Assembly: GCA_948744995.1 (NCBI GenBank)
Contig: CAPZCD010000005.1
Coordinates: 1-32,407 of the forward strand
Source of the DNA: an uncultured Rickettsiales bacterium
GTDB taxonomy: Bacteria > Pseudomonadota > Alphaproteobacteria > Rickettsiales > UBA1997
Direction of reading: 5' to 3'
DNA: 32,407 bases
Positions within the stretch are counted from its first letter, which is position 1. Every line of letters begins with the position of its first letter. Shown here piece by piece: positions 7,935-16,298 of the stretch. A model generated the notes under the pieces. That model had not been told where the DNA came from, made no database searches, and saw nothing but the letters and a program-made list of their open reading frames with translations. The position numbers were made by a program, and so were the translations under genes.

Positions 7935-8866
7935 TAAAAAGCTTATTTTACTCATTAATTTTACATTTTTTTATGTTTTTATTCGTATTTTGTAACTATT
8001 TGATTAATAGAAGCTTTATAAAAAGTTCACTAAATATGGTAGAAACTGGAATTAGTTATGACTTTTTTGATACAAATAAAATAAAAACAACAGATAAAAG
8101 TTTATATGAACAATTGGATTTAGTGGCAAAATTAAACCTCTATAGTTTAGCGAAGAATTTCCGAGATTCAAACGGCTCAATAGCTAATATACCAATAGAT
8201 TCTCTAAAGGATGTAATTGGTTTTAACTTTGATATGTCTAAAGTTAATTTAGCTAATCCGGTAGCCAATAGAGTTATAGATGCTTTTGAGAATGGATATT
8301 TTTCCGACCCAACCATAACCAGTAACGATGTCATATATTTAGGTCCAACCGATTATAAAATATTACTAGCATCAAATTCTAACAATATTCCTACAAATAT
8401 CGCAAAAAATGGTGAATATGTTATTGATAGTGATATAAAAAAACCTAAAAATCGCGAAAATAAAACCTTTGAAGTGGATGTAGATAGGATCTTTACCGAG
8501 AAAGATATAAAACTTCTTAAGGAAAAATGGGATGAAAGGTATGATAATGAGGTTTTATCCAGAAGGGAAAAAATTTCTATACAGAACCAATTTGCAATAT
8601 GTTATAAAAATGCAATTTCAAAAACTAAAAAACAAAGTAAATTCAATGTGGTTGTGGTACTAAATATTAATAGAAATTGCTTTATAGATACTAGTAATAT
8701 TAAAATTGAACCTGTAGCTTCCAGAGATAATTATACTGATACTGAATATGAAGATACAATTAATAATGTGAGATTAGCTGTAGATTATTGTAATCCGATA
8801 AGAAATTTACCTTTGGGAAAATATAATTCTTGGAAGAGGATAAAATTTGAGTTTAGCGGTGAGTAG
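7931..8866 (+). CDS. tolA: TolA-like envelope protein
   Basis: A 311-aa protein with one N-terminal membrane helix (about 4-27) that should be anchored in the inner membrane with a periplasmic body. The C-terminal 100 residues (from about 210) include IQNQFAICYKNAISKTK, VVVVLNINRNCFI and a paired-Cys pattern, consistent with a divergent TolA C-terminal domain. The long Lys/Ala/Glu-rich helix of enterobacterial TolA is not present; the middle is a less repetitive Asn/Asp-rich stretch. The assignment rests mostly on position: it overlaps tolR by ATGA and ends the tolQRA operon. TolA links the TolQR motor to TolB and Pal. Confidence 0.7.
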   Translation: MIKSLFYSLILHFFMFLFVFCNYLINRSFIKSSLNMVETGISYDFFDTNKIKTTDKSLYEQLDLVAKLNLYSLAKNFRDSNGSIANIPIDSLKDVIGFNFDMSKVNLANPVANRVIDAFENGYFSDPTITSNDVIYLGPTDYKILLASNSNNIPTNIAKNGEYVIDSDIKKPKNRENKTFEVDVDRIFTEKDIKLLKEKWDERYDNEVLSRREKISIQNQFAICYKNAISKTKKQSKFNVVVVLNINRNCFIDTSNIKIEPVASRDNYTDTEYEDTINNVRLAVDYCNPIRNLPLGKYNSWKRIKFEFSGE

Positions 8867-8944
8867 ATGTAAGTACGTGAATGATAGAATCTTCTATATG
8901 GATTTTCTACAAATAAATTTTATTAAATAGTAGATAACTCCAAT

Positions 8945-8987
8945 GTAAGCATACAAGGTGTTTTGTTTAATCTAAACACAAAATTTG
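8945..8987 (+). repeat. dispersed intergenic repeat, copy 1
   Basis: This copy shares CATACAAG, then TTTAATCTAA, then CACAAAATTTG with the copy at 15997-16042, with similar spacing. Both copies lie 60-130 nt downstream of a stop codon on the same strand. The element contains an imperfect TTTTG/CAAAA hairpin. Confidence 0.5.
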
Positions 8988-9113
8988 GTTTATATATAAT
9001 TTATATAAATTTATTAGTAATGACTATAATTTATTTTTTACCTAAATTCAAAAAGTATGGAATATTCTTAAAATTAAGATAGTAAAATAACCTAAAAAAT
9101 ACAAAAATTTTAT

Positions 9114-9141
9114 TTGTTTTTTTATAATTTTTTGATATAAT
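9114..9141 (+). promoter_or_regulatory. tolB-hemW-murD promoter
   Basis: A consensus TATAAT at 9136-9141 is preceded by TGA, giving an extended -10, and lies 16 nt after TTGTTT (9114-9119). It is the best promoter in the spacer and leaves a leader of about 115 nt before tolB. Confidence 0.5.
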
Positions 9142-9263
9142 ACATAATATATTTTTGGATAACGGATGATTCTTGCACCATAGCAAAATAGTTATAGTTA
9201 AGATAGATGGTAGTTTTATGAATAATTTTTATATTTAATGGTAGAATATTAACGGTAAAAATA

Positions 9264-10742
9264 ATGAATAAGGGCAGTTATTATAATTATATAATTAAGA
9301 GGTTTTTATCTATTTTTGTGTTATTTTTTACAAAATCACAAACCGTATTAGCTGATGCTAATAGAGAGTTATATTATGACGAAAATATAGTTATAGACAA
9401 TAATTTCATAAACAACAATAGAATTAAGATAAATCTACTAGAGCCTTGCATTGTTGCTTCCGCTAATGGTAATGAAGCTAATGTTAAAACCCAAAAAAAA
9501 TATACACCTGTTGTAAAAAAAGAACAGGCTTTTGTTCTTGATAATATATATAAAAAAATATCATCGAATCTAAAGATTACTAAACTTTATGATATCGGTA
9601 TTGATAAAAACTCCTGCAGGGACATTAGTAACTACATAGCTAATAATGAAAAATATAATATATCAAACTATATATTATCCGATCAGTTGAGTAATTTTGA
9701 TTTTATAGTTACCATGCTGGTCTTTGATGTTGGTGATGAGAAGATGAAACTACAGGTTATGATTTGGGATATTTTGGAGGAAAAATTTGTTGATGGACAT
9801 TATTATATTTTAGATTACGGTAAAAATAATAACTCCTACAGGGTTGCCAACCTTATTTCCGATTTCATTTTTACCAACACAACCAATGAAGGCTGTGGAA
9901 TTTTTGATAGTAAAATAGCATACGTTGCAGAAGTTGGTGGTGTTATGAATAGGAAAAAGCAAATATCCATAATTAATTTTGATGGAACCAACAATGTAAA
10001 AGTAACTAGTAGCAAAAATTTAAAGTTAACTCCTGTATTTTCTCGGTATAAGAATGATGAAATATTCTATTTGGAATATTTAAAAGAAGGTCCTTTTGTT
10101 ATTAAACATAACCTAACTACTAATAGCTTAACAAAAATCTCAAGCGGACAGATTATGACTACGTCAGCCAGCGTTAACCCAAACAAAAAAAATAACCAGA
10201 TTGTTATAGCAGGAACAAATAGCAATGCCGACACAAATTTATATCTTTTTGATTTTAAAAAAATGGTTAATAAAAAGCTAACGGATTCCAATAGTATCAA
10301 TACTGCGGCTAGCTTTAGCTCGGACGGGAAGGAGATAGTATACGTTTCCGATAGAAGTGGTGTAAGAAAGTTATATGTTAAAAATCTTGAAGATAATACC
10401 GAAAAGCTAATATCAAAAGGACAAGGAATATATGATAAACCTTCTTGGTCTCCTGATGGAAAACTTATATCTTTTGTAAAAATAGCCAATGGGCAGTTCT
10501 ATCTGGGTCTTATGACACCGTATGGTGATAGCGAAAGATATATTATGTCAGATTATTTAATAGAAGGTGTTAAGTGGTCGCCAAATTCCAGATATTTGAT
10601 TTATACAAAGCAAAAAGATGCATTTGGTAAGAAAAGTATACCAAAAATCTACATAATAGATATCTTAACCGGTGATGAATATCAGATAAAAACACCAGAA
10701 AATGAGGGAGCCAGCGATCCTGATTGGATTATGAATTTTTAG
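9264..10742 (+). CDS. tolB: Tol-Pal system periplasmic protein TolB
   Basis: A 492-aa exported protein with a signal peptide ending near residue 30 (SQTVLA). The N-terminal alpha/beta domain spans about 60-200. A six-bladed beta-propeller follows with WD40-like/PD40 repeats: NTAASFSSDGKEIVYVSDRSG, DKPSWSPDGKLISFV, VKWSPNSRYLIYT. TolB binds Pal and TolA in the periplasm. It is longer than the usual 430 or so residues, mainly in the N-terminal region before the propeller. It heads an operon with hemW and murD; pal, normally the next gene, is absent. Confidence 0.9.
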   Translation: MNKGSYYNYIIKRFLSIFVLFFTKSQTVLADANRELYYDENIVIDNNFINNNRIKINLLEPCIVASANGNEANVKTQKKYTPVVKKEQAFVLDNIYKKISSNLKITKLYDIGIDKNSCRDISNYIANNEKYNISNYILSDQLSNFDFIVTMLVFDVGDEKMKLQVMIWDILEEKFVDGHYYILDYGKNNNSYRVANLISDFIFTNTTNEGCGIFDSKIAYVAEVGGVMNRKKQISIINFDGTNNVKVTSSKNLKLTPVFSRYKNDEIFYLEYLKEGPFVIKHNLTTNSLTKISSGQIMTTSASVNPNKKNNQIVIAGTNSNADTNLYLFDFKKMVNKKLTDSNSINTAASFSSDGKEIVYVSDRSGVRKLYVKNLEDNTEKLISKGQGIYDKPSWSPDGKLISFVKIANGQFYLGLMTPYGDSERYIMSDYLIEGVKWSPNSRYLIYTKQKDAFGKKSIPKIYIIDILTGDEYQIKTPENEGASDPDWIMNF

Positions 10743-10744
10743 CT

Positions 10745-11905
10745 ATGCCAAAAAAACCTATTTCTATCTACATCCACTATCCATTTTGCATTTCAAAATG
10801 CCCCTATTGCGACTTCAATTCATATGTAAATTTGAACTTTGACGAAGCAGATTTGCTAAAAGGTTATATAACCGAAATAAATTATTATCACAATCTTTTA
10901 AAAAATAGATGTATAAATACTATATTTTTTGGTGGTGGTACGCCATCTTTAGCTAGTAGTATTTTTATTGAGAGAATATTGATTGAACTGGAAAAGCTTT
11001 TTGGATTTGATAAAACTATTGAAATATCACTGGAAGCTAATCCTTCAAGTATAGAAATGGCTAAATTTCGTGATTTTTCAAGAATAGGTATAAATCGTCT
11101 CTCCATAGGAATTCAATCACTTAACGATGATAAACTTAAATTTTTTGGGAGAACACATGACCGAAAAGAAGCTGTAGCTGCTGTTGGTATCGCACAGAAA
11201 TATTTTGATAATTATTCAATTGATCTCATATATGCTTATGAAAAACAGAATATTAGCGAATGGTTAAAGGAACTAGAAGAGGCTAAAAATCTTTCACCAA
11301 ATCATATTTCTCTTTATCAACTTACTATTGAAAATGGTACAAAATTCTACTCCAGTGGAGTAAAACCAGCTGATGATGATCTGGCAGCAAAACTTTATAA
11401 ATTGACTAATAACTTTCTAGAAAAAAATGGAATCATTAGATATGAAGTTTCAAATTATGCTAAAAATGGATATGAATGTAAACATAATATAAACTACTGG
11501 AAAAATGGGGAATGGGTTGGCATTGGAGCTGGTGCACATGGTAGAATATGTTTTGATAACTCTTTTGAAGATAATTATAAAAAAAGGACGGCTATAGAAA
11601 ATATAAAAAATCCAAAAATTTGGTTGGAAAATGTTATAAAAAATGGAAATGGAATAAAGGAAAAAAGCATTTTATCCAGAGAAGAATTTATTGAAGAAGT
11701 GATAATTATGGGCTTACGTCTTGTGGATGGAATTTCTTTGACAGATGTGGATAAATATGTAAAAATATCCAAAATAACTGATATTTTTAATAAAAATTAT
11801 GAAGAGCTCGAGAAGCTAAAATTTATTGAGATTTCTAATAATAGGATTAAAGTTAATGGTAATAAATTTTACCTATTGGATTCTATAGTAGAGAGACTGT
11901 TATGA
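10745..11905 (+). CDS. hemW: HemW-type radical SAM protein (heme chaperone)
   Basis: A 386-aa radical SAM protein of the HemN/HemW family. The cluster motif is Cys15-x3-Cys19-x2-Cys22 in YPFCISKCPYCDFNSY, followed by FFGGGTPSLAS, LEANPSS and GINRLSIGIQS. The length, the CDFNS signature and the lack of the HemN N-terminal extension favour HemW, a heme-binding chaperone rather than a coproporphyrinogen oxidase. The frame can open at a TTG at 10724 inside tolB, but the ATG at 10745, two bases after the tolB stop, fits the family's N-terminus. It overlaps murD by ATGA. Confidence 0.88.
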   Translation: MPKKPISIYIHYPFCISKCPYCDFNSYVNLNFDEADLLKGYITEINYYHNLLKNRCINTIFFGGGTPSLASSIFIERILIELEKLFGFDKTIEISLEANPSSIEMAKFRDFSRIGINRLSIGIQSLNDDKLKFFGRTHDRKEAVAAVGIAQKYFDNYSIDLIYAYEKQNISEWLKELEEAKNLSPNHISLYQLTIENGTKFYSSGVKPADDDLAAKLYKLTNNFLEKNGIIRYEVSNYAKNGYECKHNINYWKNGEWVGIGAGAHGRICFDNSFEDNYKKRTAIENIKNPKIWLENVIKNGNGIKEKSILSREEFIEEVIIMGLRLVDGISLTDVDKYVKISKITDIFNKNYEELEKLKFIEISNNRIKVNGNKFYLLDSIVERLL

Positions 11906-13212
11906 AAATTAGTAAGTTGTTGAATAAAAATATTTTAATTTGGGGCTATGGTATTGAGGGAAGATCTGTAGTTGAATTACTTTTAAAAAACCACGTAAAA
12001 AACAGGATTTTTGTAGCTACAAAGGAAAAATTAAATGAAAAATTAGAGAATGTGGAATTTATAGCCGAATCAGAAATTGGAAAATATGATTTTGATGTAG
12101 CTATAAAGTCGCCGGGCGTATCGTCTTACAGAAAACAAGTTCAAATCTTGTCTGAAAAAGGTACGGTCATAACCTCATCGTTGAATATAATGTTAGCCGA
12201 AATTATTGATCATAAGAATATAAAAACTATCGGAATTACCGGTACAAAAGGCAAAAGTACTACCGCTTCTATCTGTAATCATATGCTAAATTCACTTGGT
12301 AAAAAATCTATTTTAGTCGGTAATGTTGGTATACCTTTTTTAAAGGTTTTAGATAACCCTGGCGAATATGAATATATCGTTATGGAACTTTCAAGCTGTC
12401 AACTAAACAATCTGATGTATGAAGTTGATTACGGTATTGTACTAAATCTATATCCAGAACATATAGACTGGCATCTAACTCATGATAACTATTATAAAGA
12501 TAAGCTAAATATAGCTAAATATAGCAAAAAATGTTTTCTAAACGCCAAGGACGCAGTAACAAATGAATATCTGAATGTTAGCAGTTATAGTACTTTCAAC
12601 AGCTCGAATGGTTTTTATCTGAAAGATGGTCATATTTTTCACACAAAAGATAAAATTTTTGATATTAATTCATTAGATAATATAAAGGGCGAACATATTT
12701 TCGAGAATATATGTTCGGTGTTATCCATATTAAATAGTGAAAAATTAGATGTAAATTTAGCGTTAAAATCTTTGGCTAGTTTTAAAACTTTAGATCACAG
12801 ATTAGAGGTATTTTTTGACAATAGAAAAACAAATACAAAATTTGTTGACGATAGTATATCAACCATACCAGAAGCTACCATTAGGGCTATAGAAACATTC
12901 AAAAATGATAATATAATTCTGATTTTGGGTGGTTTTGATAGAAAACAGGACTATAGTGAACTGACAGAATATATAAATAGTAATGATAAGATACAAAAAG
13001 TTTTTCTGTTGGGGCAAACTGGTGACAGGTTATGCCATAAGCTGAAAAATTCGGAAAAATTTGATACTCTAGACAACCTGGTAAAATCTGTAAAAAGTTT
13101 GGATTTAACTAATAAGACTGTTTTGCTGTCGCCGGCTGCGGCTAGTTTTGATATGTTTAAAAACTTTGCTGATCGTGGTGATTGTTTTAAGAAGCTGATG
13201 GTAGGGAAATAG
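11902..13212 (+). CDS. murD: UDP-N-acetylmuramoyl-alanine:glutamate ligase (MurD family, MurD2-like motif)
   Basis: This 436-aa Mur ligase adds glutamate to UDP-MurNAc-L-Ala in cytoplasmic peptidoglycan precursor synthesis. An N-terminal Rossmann-like domain (WGYGIEG near 14-20, KSPGV at 69-73) binds the substrate. The ATPase domain has the P-loop GITGTKGKST (111-120), then MELSSCQL and LNLYPEHIDWH. The C-terminal domain has DHRLE (298-302), ILGGFDRKQDYS and LSPAAASFDMFKNFADRG (409-426), typical of MurD. Where MurD usually has NDSKATN this protein has DDSISTIP (316-323), a variant I associate with MurD2 enzymes that add L-glutamate and need the MurL epimerase. Which isomer this enzyme uses cannot be read from the sequence. 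It is translationally coupled to hemW. Confidence 0.87.
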   Translation: MKISKLLNKNILIWGYGIEGRSVVELLLKNHVKNRIFVATKEKLNEKLENVEFIAESEIGKYDFDVAIKSPGVSSYRKQVQILSEKGTVITSSLNIMLAEIIDHKNIKTIGITGTKGKSTTASICNHMLNSLGKKSILVGNVGIPFLKVLDNPGEYEYIVMELSSCQLNNLMYEVDYGIVLNLYPEHIDWHLTHDNYYKDKLNIAKYSKKCFLNAKDAVTNEYLNVSSYSTFNSSNGFYLKDGHIFHTKDKIFDINSLDNIKGEHIFENICSVLSILNSEKLDVNLALKSLASFKTLDHRLEVFFDNRKTNTKFVDDSISTIPEATIRAIETFKNDNIILILGGFDRKQDYSELTEYINSNDKIQKVFLLGQTGDRLCHKLKNSEKFDTLDNLVKSVKSLDLTNKTVLLSPAAASFDMFKNFADRGDCFKKLMVGK

Positions 13213-13329
13213 AAAAATCATAAGAAGCAAGTACTACAATTAGTCCAAACTACTAAAATTAGTTAAAAATAACCAATAGACTTTATTACCTTAACCAAAA
13301 GTTTAGAACCAAACCATTCAGTATAATAC

Positions 13330-15135
13330 CTAGCCATTCATCTTTTCCTTAGACAGTAACTCTTTTGCCTTCTGACTTAATTCTATATTCAATTCTCTTA
13401 ATTGTATTTTATCAACAGTAGATGGACTACCCATCATAAGATCCATACCCTTTCCATTAGGTGCAAAAGCTACAACCTCCCTCAAGTTTGGTTCGTCCAA
13501 TAATAGCATAATCAACCTATCTACACCAAAACCACAACCACCATGAGGAGGCGCTCCATATCTGAAAGCATTTATCATACCACCAAATTTTTCATCCACC
13601 ACCGAATTTGGATAACCTACCAACTCAAAGGATTTATACATAATTTCCGGTTTATGATTTCTTATGGCACCACTACACATTTCAAACCCGTTGCAAACAC
13701 AGTCAAATTGGTTGCAGGTAATACTTAACAAATCATCAGTTTCAAAAGCTTTCATACCGCCTTTAGGCATAGAAAATGGATTATGATAAAAATCAAGTTT
13801 TCCACTTTCTTCGTTAATTTCATATAACGGAAAATCAACAATCCAGCAAAATTTGTACTCTTCTTTGTTAATTAGATCTAATTCTTCTGCTAATCTGGTT
13901 CTAACTTTTCCAGCAAGTTTCTCCGCTTCTTTCTTTATAGCACAGCAGAAAAATACTGCATCACCATTTTGTAAACCTACAACTTCTTTTAGCTTATTTA
14001 ATTTTTCTTCGTCTAAAAACTTTACTAAAGGCCCCTTTGCGTTACCTCCCTTATCAAAAGTAATGTATCCAAGTCCACTTGCTCCTTCTTCCACAGCAAA
14101 AGCTCCCATTTTGTCAAAGAAACTTCTAGGCTTATCTATTACATTTGGAGCTGGTATAGCTCTAACTATTGCACCATCCTCTATAGCCTTTACAAATAGA
14201 GTAAAATTGGAATTTCTAAAAATATCCGTGGTATCCACTATTATTAAAGGATTTCTTAAATCCGGTTTATCACTACCATATTTTAACATAGCTTCTTCAA
14301 ACGGAATTCTTGGAAATGGAATTTCCGTTATTTTTCTACTTGAAAAGTGCTTATACAGATTGTATAAAACCGGTTCCATAACATTAAATATATCTTCCTG
14401 TTCTACAAAGCTCATTTCCACATCTAAATGATAGAATTCAAGTAGTCGGTCTGCTCTAGTTCCTTCATCTCTAAAGCATGGTGCTATTTGAAAATATTTA
14501 TCAAACCCACTAACCATAAGTAGTTGCTTAAACTGTTGAGGTGATTGAGGTAAAGCATAAAACTTTCCCGGATGTACCCTGCTAGGTACCAGAAAATCCC
14601 TTGCTCCTTCTGGAGATGAAACCGTTAGAATTGGTGTCTGAAATTCACGAAAATCCTGTTCCCACATTTGTTGACGTAGAAATTTTATCACGTCACTCCG
14701 TAAATGTATGTTTCTATGCATTTTTTTGGTTCTTAAATCAAGGTATCTATATTTATTTCTTAAGTCTTCAGGATAATTTTGAGTTTCATCTGCAACTTGA
14801 AATGGTATTTGGTCCGCTATACTTTCTATTGATATACCTTCAACTGTAACCTCTATCTCACCAGTGTCTAAGTCTGGATTAATAACTTCTTGCGCCCTGG
14901 CTATAACAGTTCCTTCTATAAAAATTACACTTTCATCCTTGAGGTTAGAAGCTGTTTCCATCAAGTCAGTATTTTTTTCACTATCTATAACACATTGGGT
15001 TATACCATAATTGTCTCTTAAATCTATGAATATTAAATTTCCGTGATCGCGTATTGAATGTACCCAACCACCCAATTTTACCTTCTGTCCAATAAAATTT
15101 TTGTTTAATTCGTTGCAGGTATGAGTTCTTAACAT
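13330..15135 (-). CDS. aspS: aspartyl-tRNA synthetase
   Basis: A 601-aa class IIb synthetase of bacterial type. It has an N-terminal OB-fold anticodon-binding domain (GWVHSIRDHGNLIFIDLRD) and motif 1 near 150. Motif 2 is CFRDEGTRADRLLEFYHLD near 220. The bacterial GAD insertion follows, and motif 3 is GCGFGVDRLIMLLLDEPNLREVV near 545-570. It charges tRNA-Asp, and probably also tRNA-Asn if the cell has GatCAB, as many alphaproteobacteria do; that cannot be decided here. Motif 2 is slightly unusual (RADRLLEF in place of the usual RADRxPEF). The ATG is preceded by AAGG. It converges on murD with 117 nt between them. Confidence 0.95.
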   Translation of the reverse strand: MLRTHTCNELNKNFIGQKVKLGGWVHSIRDHGNLIFIDLRDNYGITQCVIDSEKNTDLMETASNLKDESVIFIEGTVIARAQEVINPDLDTGEIEVTVEGISIESIADQIPFQVADETQNYPEDLRNKYRYLDLRTKKMHRNIHLRSDVIKFLRQQMWEQDFREFQTPILTVSSPEGARDFLVPSRVHPGKFYALPQSPQQFKQLLMVSGFDKYFQIAPCFRDEGTRADRLLEFYHLDVEMSFVEQEDIFNVMEPVLYNLYKHFSSRKITEIPFPRIPFEEAMLKYGSDKPDLRNPLIIVDTTDIFRNSNFTLFVKAIEDGAIVRAIPAPNVIDKPRSFFDKMGAFAVEEGASGLGYITFDKGGNAKGPLVKFLDEEKLNKLKEVVGLQNGDAVFFCCAIKKEAEKLAGKVRTRLAEELDLINKEEYKFCWIVDFPLYEINEESGKLDFYHNPFSMPKGGMKAFETDDLLSITCNQFDCVCNGFEMCSGAIRNHKPEIMYKSFELVGYPNSVVDEKFGGMINAFRYGAPPHGGCGFGVDRLIMLLLDEPNLREVVAFAPNGKGMDLMMGSPSTVDKIQLRELNIELSQKAKELLSKEKMNG

Positions 15136-15225
15136 AATTAACCTTAATGAATAGTATTTAAATCTAAGCTAACTTATTTTAGACGCTAATTATTAAAAAT
15201 AAATATGTTGGGATTAGTGACAGAT

Positions 15226-15256
15226 TTGACAAATATTTGAACAAATATTTGATAAT
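15226..15256 (+). promoter_or_regulatory. promoter with two tandem palindromic operator-like sites
   Basis: A perfect -35 TTGACA (15226-15231) and a near-perfect -10 GATAAT (15251-15256) are 19 nt apart. The spacer is almost filled by two identical 10-bp palindromes CAAATATTTG (15230-15239 and 15242-15251), part of a perfect 12-bp tandem repeat ACAAATATTTGA (15229-15240, 15241-15252). Repressor dimers bound here would block RNA polymerase. Operator function is inferred from geometry alone. Confidence 0.5.
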
Positions 15257-15278
15257 ATCATGAAAAAGTAGGAAATTT

Positions 15279-15386
15279 ATGGCAAATATAGGGTTTGTGA
15301 TTAGGTGGAATACAGCGGATCAGGTTTTTAGAGTTGGAGGAAGTCTAATGCATAGATATTCAAAAGTCCAACCAGATAAAAAGTGA
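15279..15386 (+). CDS. candidate 35-aa small protein
   Basis: A short ORF begins with ATG six bases after AGGAA and about 20 nt downstream of the operator-like promoter. The product starts MANIGFVIRWNTADQVFRVG and ends KVQPDKK. It has no obvious membrane helix and I do not recognise it. Support comes from the promoter, the Shine-Dalgarno sequence and non-AT-biased codons (GCG GAT CAG) in a spacer that is otherwise extremely AT-rich. It could also be a leftover of a longer decayed gene. Confidence 0.35.
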   Translation: MANIGFVIRWNTADQVFRVGGSLMHRYSKVQPDKK

Positions 15387-15460
15387 TTTTTATGAGTAAA
15401 TAGTTCCTTTATAAATATATGGTATATTTTTAGAATGGGACTAAATATAATGTTTCATGC

Positions 15461-15504
15461 TTGACATATATTACTAGATAAATATCTTATTTATTAGATA
15501 TAAT
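15461..15504 (+). promoter_or_regulatory. promoter of the small exported protein
   Basis: TTGACA at 15461-15466 is a perfect -35; TATCTT (15483-15488) is 16 nt downstream. A better TATAAT at 15499-15504 lacks a well-spaced -35. Either could drive the ORF starting at 15531. Confidence 0.4.
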
Positions 15505-15530
15505 ATTAATTATTATTAATAGGATTTATT

Positions 15531-15939
15531 ATGGTTAATTTGATGAAAAAAAATAAAAACAAATGCAATATTACTATTTTAGCATATGTTTTCTTAATTT
15601 TTAACTTTATAAATATAAAAATAGATTCATTGGGATTAGCAACGGCTAATGCTAGTCCGAAAAAAAACTAAGAAAGAAAGAATGGAAGGTAGTAAATATA
15701 AAAAAATGGAAGAAACTAGAGAAAGAAATAATGAATTATTTAGACAATATATGGAATCAGAAGAAGATAGAGAGAAGAGAGAACTTGAAAAAAAAGCAAA
15801 AACTAGAAGAAAAACTGAAGATGATACTACCGAAACACAACAAACAACAATACAATCAATTGCTATAAGACCTGTAAGAAGCGCTCCCAGTTGGGGTGAT
15901 GTAAGGAGTTCTTTAGAAAAGTTGGAAGGAAGTAAATAG
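15531..15939 (+). CDS. small exported Lys/Glu-rich protein split by a poly-A frameshift
   Basis: The ATG at 15531, preceded by AGGA, opens a 46-codon frame with a basic start and a signal-peptide core (ITILAYVFLIFNF), then a likely cleavage region ATANA. It stops at 15669-15671. The downstream frame (open from 15649) encodes a highly charged, probably helical segment (KKTKKERMEGSKYKKMEETR...) ending SWGDVRSSLEKLEGSK at 15939. The two frames meet at eight consecutive A (15660-15667). Seven A would give one continuous 135-aa exported protein. This is either a recent single-base insertion, a sequencing error, or a site of transcriptional slippage. Function is unknown. An independent cytosolic 96-aa protein from 15649 is less likely, because no Shine-Dalgarno sequence precedes that ATG. 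Confidence 0.6.
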
Positions 15940-15996
15940 TCATTATAACTCCTATTATTTTAGATAATAGTGACAAAATAAATAGCCTCGATACGT

Positions 15997-16042
15997 AACA
16001 AACATACAAGATTATTTAGTTTAATCTAAGCACAAAATTTGT
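15997..16042 (+). repeat. dispersed intergenic repeat, copy 2
   Basis: This copy matches 8945-8987: ACATACAAG, then TTTAATCTAA, then CACAAAATTTG. Like copy 1 it follows a stop codon on the same strand. Confidence 0.5.
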
Positions 16043-16205
16043 ATTTAGATATATTTATTTATAAACGTTTCCATATTAATTTTTTCATATATCATTATCA
16101 TTAGTAGCAGTATTATAGCATAAATTTATTAGATATTCAATATTATAATTATAGTAAAAAGTATATAAGAACGGCCCAAAGTGAGGGATTTTATAATAAA
16201 AGAAA

Positions 16206-16222
16206 GTGGGGGACAGTCCCCT
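16206..16222. repeat. REP-like palindrome GGGGAC-A-GTCCCC
   Basis: A perfect 6-bp GC-rich inverted repeat (16209-16214 and 16216-16221) within GTGGGGGACAGTCCCCT stands out sharply in this AT-rich spacer. It resembles repeat units mobilised by REP-associated tyrosine transposases, or a small MITE end. Only one copy is seen in the window. Confidence 0.4.
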
Positions 16223-16238
16223 AAAATTCCACTGCATC

Positions 16239-16267
16239 TTGACACACAAAAAACTTACAAGTAAAAT
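16239..16267 (+). promoter_or_regulatory. mscS promoter
   Basis: Perfect -35 TTGACA (16239-16244), 17-nt spacer, -10 TAAAAT (16262-16267). The start codon is about 30 nt downstream. Confidence 0.65.
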
Positions 16268-16298
16268 TACTCAATAAAGTTTATAAAAGCAAAATTAT

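Larger units (their letters stand above)
8867..9263. other. spacer between tolA and tolB
   Basis: No gene is seen. It holds one copy of a dispersed repeat (8945-8987) and the tolB promoter (9114-9141), followed by a leader of about 115 nt. Confidence 0.5.
15136..15530. other. divergent spacer with promoters and a candidate small gene
   Basis: The spacer between aspS and the small exported protein holds the tandem palindrome promoter at 15226-15256, a candidate 35-codon ORF (15279-15386), and a second TTGACA promoter near 15461. Confidence 0.5.
15940..16298. other. spacer with dispersed repeat, REP-like palindrome and mscS promoter
   Basis: No gene is seen. From left to right it holds the second copy of the dispersed repeat (15997-16042), a GC-rich palindrome (16209-16221) and the mscS promoter (16239-16267). 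Confidence 0.5.

Noticed and set aside
10724..10744. HemW start at TTG 10724 inside tolB
   Set aside because: The ATG at 10745 matches the family start and the spacing after the tolB stop.
13853..14431. A 192-codon frame opposite aspS
   Set aside because: aspS is unambiguous and this frame shows no family motif.
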